Origin: Citrobacter sp. wls619
GTDB taxonomy: Bacteria; Pseudomonadota; Gammaproteobacteria; Enterobacterales; Enterobacteriaceae
Direction: 5' to 3'
Assembly (NCBI RefSeq): GCF_005281345.1
Contig: NZ_SZXJ01000006.1
Coordinates: forward strand, 35,237-99,236
Length of the DNA stretch: 64,000 bases
Part shown: positions 32,544 to 41,496 of the stretch, piece after piece
Position numbering within the stretch: the first letter of the stretch is position 1
How the letters are laid out: the number at the start of each line of letters is the position of its first letter
Translations under genes and position numbers: made by a program
Notes under the pieces: model-generated
Databases searched by the model: none
What the model was told of the DNA's origin: nothing
What the model saw: the letters and a program-made list of their open reading frames with translations, nothing else

Positions 32544-33065
32544 TTACTTGATAACACCGCAGGCGTAGCGCGCCCCGCCACCGCCAAGTGGTTTCGGCTG
32601 ATCGGACATATTATCGCCACCAACGTGGATCATCAGCGCTTTACCTTTAATTTCATCAAGTGATTTCAACCGGGGGGCTGTCACTGCCGTCGTGGCATTC
32701 CCTTCATTATTTACCACCAGCAAAGGCAGGTCGCCCATGTGGCCTGCACCTTCCGGACCTTCATGCTTGCCGGTTTTATGCGGGTCGTAATGACCGCCAG
32801 CCGATTCTGCTGCCGAGGCCTTCCCCTCTTTAATCGCGGGCTGGCAACTGCCGTTAGCATGCACATGAAAACCATGTTCACCCGGCGGCAGTGCTTTAAG
32901 ATCAGGCGTAAACTCCAGCCCTTTTGCGGATTCGGCAATAGTGACAGTACCAATTTCCTGGCCAACGCCCTGCGACGTCACCAGATTCATCACCACTTTC
33001 TCACTGGCAGCCTGTGCACCTGCACAGGCCAGTAACGTGATGATGGCTAAACTCAAACGCTTCAT
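32544..33065 (-). CDS. sodC: Periplasmic Cu/Zn superoxide dismutase SodC
   Basis: A 173-residue precursor with a cleavable signal peptide (about 19 residues, ending AGAQA). Copper/zinc ligand motifs are seen: GEHGFHVHANGSC, GGHYDPHKTGKH and LMIHVGGDNMSD, with the disulfide partner in ARYACGVI. It detoxifies superoxide in the periplasm. No terminator fits between it and convergent ydhK. Confidence 0.96.
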   Translation of the reverse strand: MKRLSLAIITLLACAGAQAASEKVVMNLVTSQGVGQEIGTVTIAESAKGLEFTPDLKALPPGEHGFHVHANGSCQPAIKEGKASAAESAGGHYDPHKTGKHEGPEGAGHMGDLPLLVVNNEGNATTAVTAPRLKSLDEIKGKALMIHVGGDNMSDQPKPLGGGGARYACGVIK

Positions 33066-33146
33066 ACAACCTCCGTCATCCAGGTGTCTGACTGATAAGT
33101 GTAATCCAGTGACACAAATTTGAACGACGGAACGCTGAATACGTGA

Positions 33147-34043
33147 TTAAGGCACGTCGTAACCGAGCGCCGCTTTACGAATACGGAACCACTGCTGGCG
33201 AGACATGTTCAATGACTCTGATTCAATTGCAGCACGCACACGTTCGATTTTACCCGAGCCAATAATCGGCAGCGGCTGCGACGGCAGGCGCAGGATCCAC
33301 GCATACACCACCTGTTCTATGGACTGCGCATTCAGTTCTTCTGCTATCACGGCCAGTTCATTGCGCAGCGGCTGGAAGGCGTCATCATTGAACAGACGCC
33401 CACCACCCAGGCAAGACCAGGCCATTGGGCGGATACGCAGCTGTTGCAGCTGATCTAACGTCCCATCCAACAGGAGAGGTTGATGCACCGGTGAAATTTC
33501 GACCTGATTGGTTGCCAGGGTAAAGGGTAATCGTGATTGCAGCAGTGAAAACTGTGCCGGCGTGAAGTTAGAGACACCAAAATGGCGCACCTTACCGCTA
33601 TGATGTAATGTCTTGAAAGCTTCCGCCACATCGTCTGCATCCATTAACGGATCGGGGCGGTGGATCAACAGCAGATCAAGACGATCGGTTGCCAGCAGCT
33701 TCAGCGACTTTTCGGCACTGGCAATAATATGGGCGCTGTCAGTGATGTAATGACCCAGCGTGTTTTCCTCTTTCGCCGTCGTGGCAATACCGCATTTGGT
33801 AACAATCTGCATTTTTTCACGCAGGTGCGGCGCCAGTTTCATCGCCTCGCCAAACGCAGCCTCACACTGGTATCCGCCATAAATATCCGCGTGATCGACA
33901 GTCGTGACACCCAGATCGAGATGTTCCTCAATAAAGCTGACTAGCTGACGTGCGGACATATTCCAGTCCATCAGGCGCCAGTACCCCATCACAAAGCGCG
34001 AAAATTCCGGGCCTTGCGGCGCAATAGTAATACGCTGAACCAT
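33147..34043 (-). CDS. ydhF: Aldo/keto reductase YdhF
   Basis: A 298-residue NADPH-dependent (beta/alpha)8 barrel oxidoreductase of unknown substrate. The catalytic Asp/Tyr region DHADIYGGYQCE, the Lys in VTKCGIA and a His in LLLIHRPDPL form the tetrad. FGVSNFTPAQF is the family signature. It lies downstream of ydhL on the same strand. Confidence 0.94.
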   Translation of the reverse strand: MVQRITIAPQGPEFSRFVMGYWRLMDWNMSARQLVSFIEEHLDLGVTTVDHADIYGGYQCEAAFGEAMKLAPHLREKMQIVTKCGIATTAKEENTLGHYITDSAHIIASAEKSLKLLATDRLDLLLIHRPDPLMDADDVAEAFKTLHHSGKVRHFGVSNFTPAQFSLLQSRLPFTLATNQVEISPVHQPLLLDGTLDQLQQLRIRPMAWSCLGGGRLFNDDAFQPLRNELAVIAEELNAQSIEQVVYAWILRLPSQPLPIIGSGKIERVRAAIESESLNMSRQQWFRIRKAALGYDVP

Positions 34044-34092
34044 AGCAGCTTCCTTATAAGTGAATGTGCATCGAGTATACGCAATTACGCTT

Positions 34093-34332
34093 TTAAAAGA
34101 GTGAAGGTTGTTGCGGTTCTTCCGGTGGGTTGGATTTGTTTGCGCGTAATTTACGCATCAGACGCTGGCGACAGAGCCGCAGTACCTCCTGCTTTTGGGC
34201 ATCGCTCATTTTCTGCCAGTTAAAACGCTCATCCCGACTGCGAAAACATCCACGACAAAAACCGCGATCGTCAGACTGACATATACCGCGGCATGGGCTC
34301 TGGACGGGGAAAAACTCCAGCTGTTCGGCCAC
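34093..34332 (-). CDS. ydhL: DUF1289 protein YdhL
   Basis: A 79-residue protein with the family's cysteine cluster (SPCRGICQ...FCRGCFRSRDE), probably metal-binding. The C-terminus is basic and polar. Its function is unknown. It is divergent from nemR, whose NemR box lies 72 bases upstream of this start, and it runs in the same direction as ydhF. Confidence 0.88.
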   Translation of the reverse strand: MAEQLEFFPVQSPCRGICQSDDRGFCRGCFRSRDERFNWQKMSDAQKQEVLRLCRQRLMRKLRANKSNPPEEPQQPSLF

Positions 34333-34403
34333 ATCCCCTCCTTTTGTAAGATTGATATACCTATTGAAGACGGTAACTGAAAATCTGGCAAGCGCTATTG
34401 CAT

Positions 34404-34419
34404 TAGACCGACTGGTCTA
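34404..34419. promoter_or_regulatory. NemR box upstream of nemR
   Basis: TAGACCGACTGGTCTA is a TAGACC-N4-GGTCTA palindrome 14 bases upstream of nemR. It equals the known NemR operator pattern and should mediate autorepression of nemR-nemA. Confidence 0.9.
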
Positions 34420-34433
34420 TTACACTCTTCGGC

Positions 34434-35033
34434 ATGAACAAAGTAACTGAACACGATACACGCGAACATCTTTTGGCGACCGGCGAACGACTGTGTATGC
34501 AGCGCGGTTTCACCGGCATGGGTTTAAGCGAGCTACTGAAAACCGCGGAGGTTCCCAAGGGTTCGTTTTATCACTATTTTCGCTCAAAAGAAGCGTTCGG
34601 TGTGGCGATGCTGGAGCGTCATTACGCGGCCTATCATCAGCGACTGGCTACGCATTTTGAGACGGGCGCAGGGAACTACCGTGACCGTATTCTGGCCTAC
34701 TACCAGGAAACTCTGAACCAGTTTAGCCAGCACGGCATCATCAGTGGCTGTTTAACCGTGAAATTGTCTGCCGAAGTGTGCGATCTTTCCGAAGATATGC
34801 GTACAGCAATGGACAAAGGCGCCCGACACATTATTACGCTGCTGGCGCTGGCGCTGGAAAAAGGTCAGGCGAACCATTGTCTGTCGTTTGTTGGCGAACC
34901 TTTGCAGCAGGCGCAGGTGTTGTATGCGCTGTGGCTGGGAGCCAACCTGCAGGCCAAAATGTCGCGTAGTGCCACGCCGCTGGAAAACGCGCTGGCTCAC
35001 GTCAAAACCATCATTGCAGCGCCTGTCGTTTAA
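34434..35033 (+). CDS. nemR: NemR, electrophile and hypochlorite-sensing TetR repressor
   Basis: A 199-residue TetR-family repressor. The HTH is near residues 28-48 (GLSELLKTAEVPKGSFYHYF). E. coli NemR senses bleach and reactive carbonyls through Cys106 and Lys175; both are present here, as are Cys21, Cys116 and Cys149. Cys98 of the E. coli protein is Ser in this copy. It heads nemR-nemA (54-base gap), with gloA following. Confidence 0.95.
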   Translation: MNKVTEHDTREHLLATGERLCMQRGFTGMGLSELLKTAEVPKGSFYHYFRSKEAFGVAMLERHYAAYHQRLATHFETGAGNYRDRILAYYQETLNQFSQHGIISGCLTVKLSAEVCDLSEDMRTAMDKGARHIITLLALALEKGQANHCLSFVGEPLQQAQVLYALWLGANLQAKMSRSATPLENALAHVKTIIAAPVV

Positions 35034-35058
35034 CAGGCGTTTTTATTTAATTTATCAC

Positions 35059-35073
35059 TAGACGACCGGTCTA
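35059..35073. promoter_or_regulatory. Second NemR-like palindrome upstream of nemA
   Basis: TAGACGACCGGTCTA has the same outer half-sites (TAGAC and GTCTA) as the nemR box but is one base shorter. It lies 14 bases before the nemA start. Its function is inferred from similarity only. Confidence 0.6.
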
Positions 35074-35087
35074 TTCAGGAGTGTAAC

Positions 35088-36185
35088 ATGTCATCTGAAA
35101 AACTCTTTTCCCCGCTGAAGGTGGGTGCGATCACCGCGGCAAACCGCGTGTTTATGGCCCCACTGACCCGTTTGCGCAGCATCGAACCTGGCGACATCCC
35201 TACTCCGCTGATGGCCGAATACTATCGTCAACGCGCCAGTGCGGGTCTGATCATTAGCGAAGCGACACAGATTTCTGCGCAGGCGAAAGGTTATGCCGGA
35301 GCGCCAGGTTTGCACAGTGATGCGCAAATTGCTGCGTGGAAAAAGATTACGGCGGCTGTACACGCTGAGCAGGGCCATATCGCCGTTCAGCTGTGGCATA
35401 CCGGACGTATCTCCCACTCCAGCCTGCAGCCAAACGGTCAGGCTCCGGTCGCACCGTCCGCCATCAGTGCCGGCACCCGAACGTCTCTGCGCGATGAAAA
35501 TGGACTGGCCACACGTGCCGATACCTCAATGCCGCGTGCGCTGGAAACCGAAGAAATCCCGGGCATCGTGAATGATTTCCGCCAGGCGATTGCCAATGCG
35601 CGTGAAGCCGGTTTTGACCTGGTCGAGCTGCACTCTGCTCACGGTTACTTACTGCACCAGTTCTTATCGCCAACCTCGAACCAGCGTACCGATCAATACG
35701 GCGGTAGCGTCGAAAACCGCGCCCGTCTGGTACTGGAAGTCGTCGATGCCGGTATTAAAGAATGGGGTGCCGATCGCATTGGTATCCGTGTTTCCCCAAT
35801 CGGCTCGTTCCAGAACGTCGACAACGGTCCAAATGAAGAGGCTGATGCTCTGTATCTGATCGAGCAATTGGGCAAACGCGGCATTGCTTATCTGCATATG
35901 TCCGAGCCAGACTGGGCGGGTGGCGAACCGTATTCAGACGCGTTTCGCGAGAAAGTTCGCGCCCGTTTCCACGGTCCGATTATTGGTGCAGGCGCCTATA
36001 CGCCAGAGAAAGCCGAATCATTGATCGAGAAAGGTCTGATCGATGCTGTTGCCTTTGGTCGTGCTTACATTGCTAACCCGGATCTGGTTGCACGTCTGCA
36101 GCGTAAAGCCGAGCTCAATCCGCAGCGTGCGGAAAGTTTCTACGGCGGCGGTGCTGAAGGCTATACCGATTATCCTACCCTGTAA
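35088..36185 (+). CDS. nemA: N-ethylmaleimide reductase NemA (Old Yellow Enzyme)
   Basis: A 365-residue FMN-dependent ene-reductase that reduces maleimides, nitroesters and other electrophiles. FMN-site Pro/Leu/Thr (FMAPLTRLR), the substrate-binding pair in the [14 protein letters not shown] region, and [10 protein letters not shown] are typical. GGAG precedes the ATG at 35088. It is induced through NemR together with gloA in E. coli. Confidence 0.96.
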   Translation: MSSEKLFSPLKVGAITAANRVFMAPLTRLRSIEPGDIPTPLMAEYYRQRASAGLIISEATQISAQAKGYAGAPGLHSDAQIAAWKKITAAVHAEQGHIAVQLWHTGRISHSSLQPNGQAPVAPSAISAGTRTSLRDENGLATRADTSMPRALETEEIPGIVNDFRQAIANAREAGFDLVELHSAHGYLLHQFLSPTSNQRTDQYGGSVENRARLVLEVVDAGIKEWGADRIGIRVSPIGSFQNVDNGPNEEADALYLIEQLGKRGIAYLHMSEPDWAGGEPYSDAFREKVRARFHGPIIGAGAYTPEKAESLIEKGLIDAVAFGRAYIANPDLVARLQRKAELNPQRAESFYGGGAEGYTDYPTL

Positions 36186-36224
36186 CGTCCTGAGAATTGC
36201 CAATCGATTTCTAATCGTTCATTG

Positions 36225-36248
36225 ATAGCGGCGTTATAACGCCGCTAT
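36225..36248. repeat. 24-bp perfect palindrome between nemA and gloA
   Basis: ATAGCGGCGTTA is followed directly by its exact complement TAACGCCGCTAT. As RNA it would fold into a tight hairpin with no T tract. A role in mRNA processing or partial termination between nemA and gloA is possible. Confidence 0.7.
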
Positions 36249-36297
36249 ACTAAAACAACATTTTGAATGTATTAGCCATTTTTGAAGGGGAAGAAAG

Positions 36298-36705
36298 ATG
36301 CGTTTACTTCATACCATGCTGCGCGTAGGTGACCTGCAGCGTTCCATCGAGTTTTATACCAACGTGTTGGGCATGAAGCTGCTGCGTACCAGCGAAAACC
36401 CTGAATATAAGTACTCTCTGGCATTCGTCGGATACGGCCCTGAAACCAGCGAAGCCGTGATCGAACTGACCTATAACTGGGGCGTTGACAAGTATGAACT
36501 GGGTACCGCATATGGTCACATTGCCTTGAGCGTAGATAACGCGGCAGAGGCCTGTGAACGTATTCGTCAAAACGGCGGGAACGTGACGCGTGAAGCGGGT
36601 CCGGTAAAAGGCGGTACGACGGTCATCGCGTTTGTTGAAGATCCAGATGGCTATAAAATTGAACTGATCGAAGAAAAAGACGCCGGCCGCGGTCTGGGCG
36701 ACTAA
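36298..36705 (+). CDS. gloA: Glyoxalase I (lactoylglutathione lyase)
   Basis: A 135-residue Ni-dependent enzyme converting the methylglyoxal-glutathione hemithioacetal to S-lactoylglutathione. Metal ligands His5 (RLLHTMLRV), the Glu of AVIELTYNW, His in AYGHIALSV and Glu in KIELIEEKD are all present. GAAGGGGAAG precedes the ATG. Its position after nemRA links carbonyl sensing to detoxification. Confidence 0.96.
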   Translation: MRLLHTMLRVGDLQRSIEFYTNVLGMKLLRTSENPEYKYSLAFVGYGPETSEAVIELTYNWGVDKYELGTAYGHIALSVDNAAEACERIRQNGGNVTREAGPVKGGTTVIAFVEDPDGYKIELIEEKDAGRGLGD

Positions 36706-36713
36706 TCTCTCCT

Positions 36714-36744
36714 CGGGCGCAGATCGTCTGTGCCCGTAGTTTTA
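36714..36744 (+). terminator. gloA intrinsic terminator
   Basis: CGGGCGCAGA and TCTGTGCCCG form a 10-bp stem (one G-T) around TCG, followed by TAGTTTTA. Confidence 0.82.
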
Positions 36745-36799
36745 TACTCATCATTTTGCCATAATACGCGCTGCAATTTTCCCGTATTAAGAGACCCAG

Positions 36800-37447
36800 A
36801 TGTCCGATAACGCTCAACTTTCCGGTCTGTGTGACCGTTTTCGTGGTTTTTATCCTGTCGTCATTGATGTCGAAACAGCAGGATTTAACGCCAAAACCGA
36901 TGCGCTGCTTGAAATTGCCGCCATCACACTGAAAATGGATGAACAGGGCTGGCTGATGCCGGACATGACGTTACATTTCCACGTTGAACCGTTTGAAGGG
37001 GCGAATTTACAACCCGAAGCGCTGGCATTTAACGGCATCGACCCGAGCAACCCGTTGCGTGGCGCCGTCAGCGAGTACGATGCGCTGCATGCCATCTTTA
37101 AAATGGTACGTAAAGGTATCAAAGATAGCGGCTGTAATCGGGCTATCATGGTGGCGCACAATGCGACATTTGATCACAGTTTTATGATGGCTGCGGCAGA
37201 ACGCGCCTCACTGAAACGTAATCCGTTTCACCCCTTCGTCACCTTTGATACGGCAGCATTAAGCGGCCTGTCATTGGGGCAAACCGTACTGTCAAAAGCC
37301 TGTCTGGCTGCAGGTATGGAGTTTGATGGGACTCAGGCGCACTCGGCGCTGTATGACACAGAACGAACAGCCGTTCTGTTCTGCGAGATTGTTAACCGCT
37401 GGAAACGTCTCGGCGGCTGGCCTCTGCCAGTGCCCGAAGAGGCGTAA
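36800..37447 (+). CDS. rnt: Ribonuclease T
   Basis: A 215-residue DEDDh-family 3'-5' exoribonuclease acting in tRNA end turnover and 3' maturation of stable RNAs. Asp23 and Glu25 (VIDVETAGF), the middle Asp region ([10 protein letters not shown]) and the C-terminal His/Asp ([12 protein letters not shown]) make up the active site. It is convergent with grxD, sharing a bidirectional terminator. Confidence 0.97.
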   Translation: MSDNAQLSGLCDRFRGFYPVVIDVETAGFNAKTDALLEIAAITLKMDEQGWLMPDMTLHFHVEPFEGANLQPEALAFNGIDPSNPLRGAVSEYDALHAIFKMVRKGIKDSGCNRAIMVAHNATFDHSFMMAAAERASLKRNPFHPFVTFDTAALSGLSLGQTVLSKACLAAGMEFDGTQAHSALYDTERTAVLFCEIVNRWKRLGGWPLPVPEEA

Positions 37448-37456
37448 CGGCGGCAT

Positions 37457-37487
37457 AAAAAAAGCGACCAGCTGAGGTCGCTTTTTT
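37457..37487. terminator. Bidirectional terminator, rnt and grxD
   Basis: A GCGACC/GGTCGC stem with a six-base loop is flanked by seven A on the left and six T on the right, so it terminates on both strands. Confidence 0.93.
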
Positions 37488-37498
37488 ATTTTTGCTGG

Positions 37499-37846
37499 TT
37501 ACTCAGCGTCCGGCTCTTCGGTTTTGTATTTCGCTGCAGTTTCTTTAATCAACTGCTGCAACTCACCGCGCTGGTACATTTCAATTAAAATGTCACAGCC
37601 GCCTACCAGTTCACCATCAACCCACAGCTGTGGGAAAGTCGGCCAGTTGGCATATTTCGGCAGCTCGGCGCGAATATCCGGGTTCTGCAGAATATCAACA
37701 TAAGCAAAACGTTCGCCACAGGCGGACAACGCCTGCACAGCCTGAGCAGAGAAACCGCAGCTTGGCAGTTTTGGGGAACCTTTCATGTACAGGAGAATCG
37801 GGTTTTCAGCGATCTGGCGCTGGATTTTTTCGATAGTGGTGCTCAT
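37499..37846 (-). CDS. grxD: Monothiol glutaredoxin GrxD
   Basis: A 115-residue CGFS-type glutaredoxin. Active-site Cys30 lies in PKLPSCGFSAQAV; glutathione-binding WPTFPQLWVDGELVGGCD follows. This class carries and transfers [2Fe-2S] clusters, partly with BolA proteins, rather than acting as a strong reductase. It is monocistronic, ending at the terminator shared with rnt. Confidence 0.97.
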   Translation of the reverse strand: MSTTIEKIQRQIAENPILLYMKGSPKLPSCGFSAQAVQALSACGERFAYVDILQNPDIRAELPKYANWPTFPQLWVDGELVGGCDILIEMYQRGELQQLIKETAAKYKTEEPDAE

Positions 37847-38180
37847 TATCTTGCTTCCTTAAACTTCTTTTACGGCAGTAGTCTGACATTGTAGCGGGTC
37901 AGGCAGGTAACGGAAAATAACATTTTCATTACGCGATATTATTTTATCGCCTGTCGTTAAAAGTTGCATTCACAATCTCACTTATCCGCGTAAAGCCTGG
38001 GGATTTGATTATCTGTTCACCAATTACGCCTTGAATTGCTGTTTTTTTTTGCGGTCGGTTACGAAACGTAGTTTTAAACGAAAAAAGCTATTAACTTTCC
38101 CTCTTTCTATAGATTAGAATCGTCAAGTTTTGAAAATCACACGCAGGCGCGATAGACCTGCCTTACCAGAGGACTGCTCA
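37847..38180. other. 334-base intergenic region, grxD to mepH
   Basis: It holds the divergent promoters of grxD and mepH, and an AT-rich stretch with a T9 run near 38042. No gene or clear operator was recognised. Confidence 0.6.
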
Positions 38181-39011
38181 GTGGCGCGGATAAACCGAAT
38201 CTCGATCACGCTCTGTGCTTTACTTTTTACCACACTGCCTTTTACGCCTATGGCTCATGCTTCCAAGCAGGCCAGGACGACACCTACCGCTTCCCACACT
38301 GTCAAGACGGTAGATAAAAAGAAAAGCGCAACAACCAGCCAGAAAGCAACAAAAACCAACAAGAAAACGGCGACAAAAAACACCAGTAAAACCAGTACGA
38401 AAACGGCCTCCTCCTCCAAAAAACGCACAGCGACTCCGGCAAAATCGACGAAAACAGCAAACCGTCGCAGTAAAACAGCGGCAATACAAACCCCCGCCGT
38501 CACCTGGACTGAAAAATGTACCCCGCGCAAAGGTCATAAGCCACGTTGTGTAAAAGTGAAGACGACTGCGCCAACAGCCGTTGCTGATGTGCATAAAGTG
38601 AAAGTACAGAAAGCGACCAAAACCGCCATGTCTACCCTGATGAACCAAATCGGTAAACCTTACCGTTGGGGGGGCACCTCACCCAGAACCGGTTTTGATT
38701 GCAGCGGGCTGGTTTATTACGCATATAAAGATCTGGTGAAGTTCCGCATTCCGCGTACCGCCAATGAAATGTATCACCTGCGCGACGCTGCGCCGATTGA
38801 ACGTGGTGAACTGAAAAACGGTGATCTGGTCTTCTTCCGCACGCAAGGTCGCGGTACTGCTGATCACGTTGGCGTCTATGTCGGCAATGGTAAATTTATC
38901 CAGTCCCCACGTAGCGGTCAGGAAATTCAAATCACCTCTCTGAGCGAAGATTACTGGCAACGCCACTACGTGGGCGCTCGCCGTGTGATGACGCCGAAAA
39001 CAATTCGCTAA
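38181..39011 (+). CDS. mepH: Murein DD-endopeptidase MepH (NlpC/P60)
   Basis: A 276-residue exported peptidoglycan hydrolase cleaving mDAP-Ala cross-links. A signal peptide (about 27 residues) is followed by a long Lys/Thr/Ser-rich linker (about 30-120) and a C-terminal NlpC/P60 domain with catalytic Cys in FDCSGLVYY and His in ADHVGVYVG. The start is GTG at 38181 with AGAGGA 8 bases upstream, as in E. coli YdhO. Confidence 0.94.
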   Translation: MARINRISITLCALLFTTLPFTPMAHASKQARTTPTASHTVKTVDKKKSATTSQKATKTNKKTATKNTSKTSTKTASSSKKRTATPAKSTKTANRRSKTAAIQTPAVTWTEKCTPRKGHKPRCVKVKTTAPTAVADVHKVKVQKATKTAMSTLMNQIGKPYRWGGTSPRTGFDCSGLVYYAYKDLVKFRIPRTANEMYHLRDAAPIERGELKNGDLVFFRTQGRGTADHVGVYVGNGKFIQSPRSGQEIQITSLSEDYWQRHYVGARRVMTPKTIR

Positions 39012-39012
39012 A

Positions 39013-39052
39013 AACTTACCCTACAGAATATGCTGTAGGGTAAGTTCTTCTT
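39013..39052 (+). terminator. mepH intrinsic terminator
   Basis: AACTTACCCTACAG and CTGTAGGGTAAGTT form a perfect 14-bp stem around AATATG, followed by CTTCTTTT. Confidence 0.88.
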
Positions 39053-39138
39053 TTGCATAACCTTTCAATTTGCTACCCTATCCTTACTCACAATGAGGCT
39101 ATTGTGTGTACTCACTATAAATAATAAGGAGAGAAGCA

Positions 39139-39720
39139 ATGTCGTTCGAATTACCTGCATTACCGTATGCCAAAGATGCTCTGGCACCGCACATTTCTGC
39201 CGAAACGCTGGAATACCACTATGGCAAACACCATCAGACCTACGTGACCAATCTGAATAACCTGATTAAAGGCACCGCGTTTGAAGGTAAATCACTGGAA
39301 GAGATCGTACGGAGCTCTGAAGGTGGTGTATTCAATAACGCAGCACAGGTATGGAACCACACGTTCTACTGGAACTGCCTGGCGCCAAACGCAGGTGGCG
39401 AGCCGACCGGTAAACTGGCCGAAGCGATTGCCGCCTCCTTTGGCAGCTTTGCAGACTTCAAAGCACAATTCACCGATGCCGCTATCAAGAATTTCGGTTC
39501 TGGCTGGACCTGGCTGGTAAAAGGAACGGATGGCAAACTGGCTATCGTGTCCACCTCCAACGCAGGTACGCCGCTGACGACTGATGCGACGCCGCTGATG
39601 ACCGTTGACGTGTGGGAACATGCTTACTACATCGATTATCGTAATGCCCGTCCTGGCTACCTGGAACACTTCTGGGCACTGGTGAACTGGGAATTTGTTG
39701 CGAAAAACTTCGCAGCATAA
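39139..39720 (+). CDS. sodB: Iron superoxide dismutase SodB
   Basis: A 193-residue cytosolic Fe-SOD. Metal ligands are His27 (LEYHYGKHH), His in WNHTFYW, and Asp and His in [19 protein letters not shown] precedes the ATG. In E. coli sodB translation is repressed by sRNA RyhB pairing at the ribosome site when iron is scarce; the start region is conserved, so the same control is likely but not proven here. Confidence 0.97.
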   Translation: MSFELPALPYAKDALAPHISAETLEYHYGKHHQTYVTNLNNLIKGTAFEGKSLEEIVRSSEGGVFNNAAQVWNHTFYWNCLAPNAGGEPTGKLAEAIAASFGSFADFKAQFTDAAIKNFGSGWTWLVKGTDGKLAIVSTSNAGTPLTTDATPLMTVDVWEHAYYIDYRNARPGYLEHFWALVNWEFVAKNFAA

Positions 39721-39727
39721 AATGACA

Positions 39728-39758
39728 ACGCAGAAGGAGTTCCCTTCTGCGTTTTTTT
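39728..39758 (+). terminator. sodB intrinsic terminator
   Basis: ACGCAGAAGG and CCTTCTGCGT form a 10-bp stem around AGTTC, followed by T6GT4. Confidence 0.94.
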
Positions 39759-39762
39759 GTTT

Positions 39763-40932
39763 TTAGTTCGTTGCGTTGCAGACGTCTTCCGCTTGTTTCC
39801 TTGCCGAGACAAAGACCAGCAGTAGCGCAAGTCCCGCCACAATCGCCCCCATTACCGGGACGAAACTGTAGCCCAACCCTCCGGAGATTACCGCCCCACC
39901 AGCCGCCGCTCCCAGGGCATTCCCCAGATTAAACGCGCCAATATTGACTGACGATGACAATCCAGGTGCTTCGCTGGCAACGCGCATCACACGCATCTGC
40001 AGCGGCGGAACCACCGCAAACGTTGCAGCACCCCATACCACCATACTCACGGCCGCACCCAGCTCATTACGAGCAAGGAAAGGTATCGCCAGCATAATAA
40101 CCATCAGCAGCAGTAAAAAGCCTTTCAGCGTACCGTTAACCGAACGGTCAGCCAGTTTACCCCCCAGATAGTTACCGATAGAGAACCCAACGCCAATCAG
40201 CACCAGCATACCGGTGACAAACGCCGGCGTAGCATGAGTAATGCTATGCAGCACGGGTGAGATGTAGGTATAAAGCGTAAACATCGCCCCGGCCCCCAGA
40301 ACGGTCGTCAGTAAAGCTGACACCACTTGTGGACGCATTAACACAGCCAGTTCTTTGCGCACATCAGGGCGCTCACCTGCCCCGCCTTTCGGTAACGAGA
40401 AGAACAGACTAGCCATCGCGATAACGCCCAGTCCCGCCGTCGCCATAAAGGACATACGCCAGCCGATGGTTTCCCCAAGCCAGGTTGCCGCGGGAACACC
40501 GCCAATATTCGCGATAGTTAACCCCATAAACATAGTCGCAACGGCGCTGGCCTGTTTATGTTTAGGGACAACGCTTGCCGCCACAACTGAACCGAGGCCA
40601 AAAAATGCCCCGTGGTTAAGACTGGTCAAAATGCGCGACAGCATCAGCGTCGTGTAATCCAGAGATATCGCCGAAAGCACATTACCCAACGTAAAAATGG
40701 CCATCAGAAAGATAAGCGCATTGCGACGCGCACGATGGGACAGCAGTAAGGTCATCAGCGGTGCGCCAACCATCACGCCTACCGCATACGCGCTGATTAA
40801 CATCCCTGCGGCCGGAATGGAAACATCCACGCCTTTGGCAATGACGGGTAGCAATCCCATGGGAGAAAATTCGGTCGTTCCAATGCCAAACGCACCTATC
40901 GCCAGCGCCAGTAAAGGATAATTTATTTTCAT
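39763..40932 (-). CDS. ydhP: MFS transporter YdhP (DHA1 family)
   Basis: A 389-residue, 12-helix major facilitator of the drug:H+ antiporter-1 type, with the loop 2-3 motif near MTLLLSHRARRNALI. It resembles AraJ and other sugar- or purine-efflux proteins, but its substrate is unknown. It starts immediately after a promoter region shared with ynhF on the same strand and ends convergent to sodB. Confidence 0.92.
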   Translation of the reverse strand: MKINYPLLALAIGAFGIGTTEFSPMGLLPVIAKGVDVSIPAAGMLISAYAVGVMVGAPLMTLLLSHRARRNALIFLMAIFTLGNVLSAISLDYTTLMLSRILTSLNHGAFFGLGSVVAASVVPKHKQASAVATMFMGLTIANIGGVPAATWLGETIGWRMSFMATAGLGVIAMASLFFSLPKGGAGERPDVRKELAVLMRPQVVSALLTTVLGAGAMFTLYTYISPVLHSITHATPAFVTGMLVLIGVGFSIGNYLGGKLADRSVNGTLKGFLLLLMVIMLAIPFLARNELGAAVSMVVWGAATFAVVPPLQMRVMRVASEAPGLSSSVNIGAFNLGNALGAAAGGAVISGGLGYSFVPVMGAIVAGLALLLVFVSARKQAEDVCNATN

Positions 40933-41109
40933 CTATCGACTCCGTAACGTCGAGCCTTGGCACGACACATCATAAGAGTCAAAAGCATGACATTGATCGC
41001 AAAATTAATAAAGTTAACAAAACTGCAAAAGACTTTTGCTTATTTGCAAAAAATAGGAGGGGAAAGACAATCAGGAAGGATGAGGGAGAGCGAACTCCCT
41101 CGGGGGAAA

Positions 41110-41199
41110 TCAGTGCAGTGCTGCAGTCAGGCCACCCGCAACAATCAGGCCCAGAACAATTATGGTCGTCACTAACGAAAATTTCAGATCGGTGCTCAT
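41110..41199 (-). CDS. ynhF: YnhF, 29-residue membrane protein
   Basis: It encodes MSTDLKFSLVTTIIVL followed by a glycine/leucine helix ending in TAALH. This is identical, as recalled, to the E. coli small membrane protein YnhF. On the minus strand, GGAGAAAA precedes the ATG. One transmembrane helix spans most of it; the function is unknown. It lies between ydhP and purR. Confidence 0.9.
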   Translation of the reverse strand: MSTDLKFSLVTTIIVLGLIVAGGLTAALH

Positions 41200-41436
41200 C
41201 AAGTTTTCTCCTTTTTATTCCCACACAAAAAGTGATATTGCGCATTTTTACACACTTGAAAGCAAAAATCTCTCACGATTTATATTGATAACTGCTTTTA
41301 ACTCTTCCCCTTTTCGTTAAGATCAGACAAAATTCCACGCTTACTTGATTAGCGTACCGGCCATTGACCCCTTCCTGACGTTCCGTGTCGTTTTCCCGGC
41401 GTGCCGCAACCCTGACGTTGCGTTGAGGGTGTGTGA

Positions 41437-41452
41437 AGGCAAACGTTTACCT
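41437..41452. promoter_or_regulatory. PurR box O1 upstream of purR
   Basis: AGGCAAACGTTTACCT fits all fixed positions of the 16-bp PurR consensus ANGCAANCGNTTNCNT. It lies 44 bases before the purR start, as in the known autoregulated E. coli promoter. Confidence 0.9.
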
Positions 41453-41496
41453 GGAGTATTCTCAGGAGCTTAGGATATGGTCTGGAGTGAGATGTA

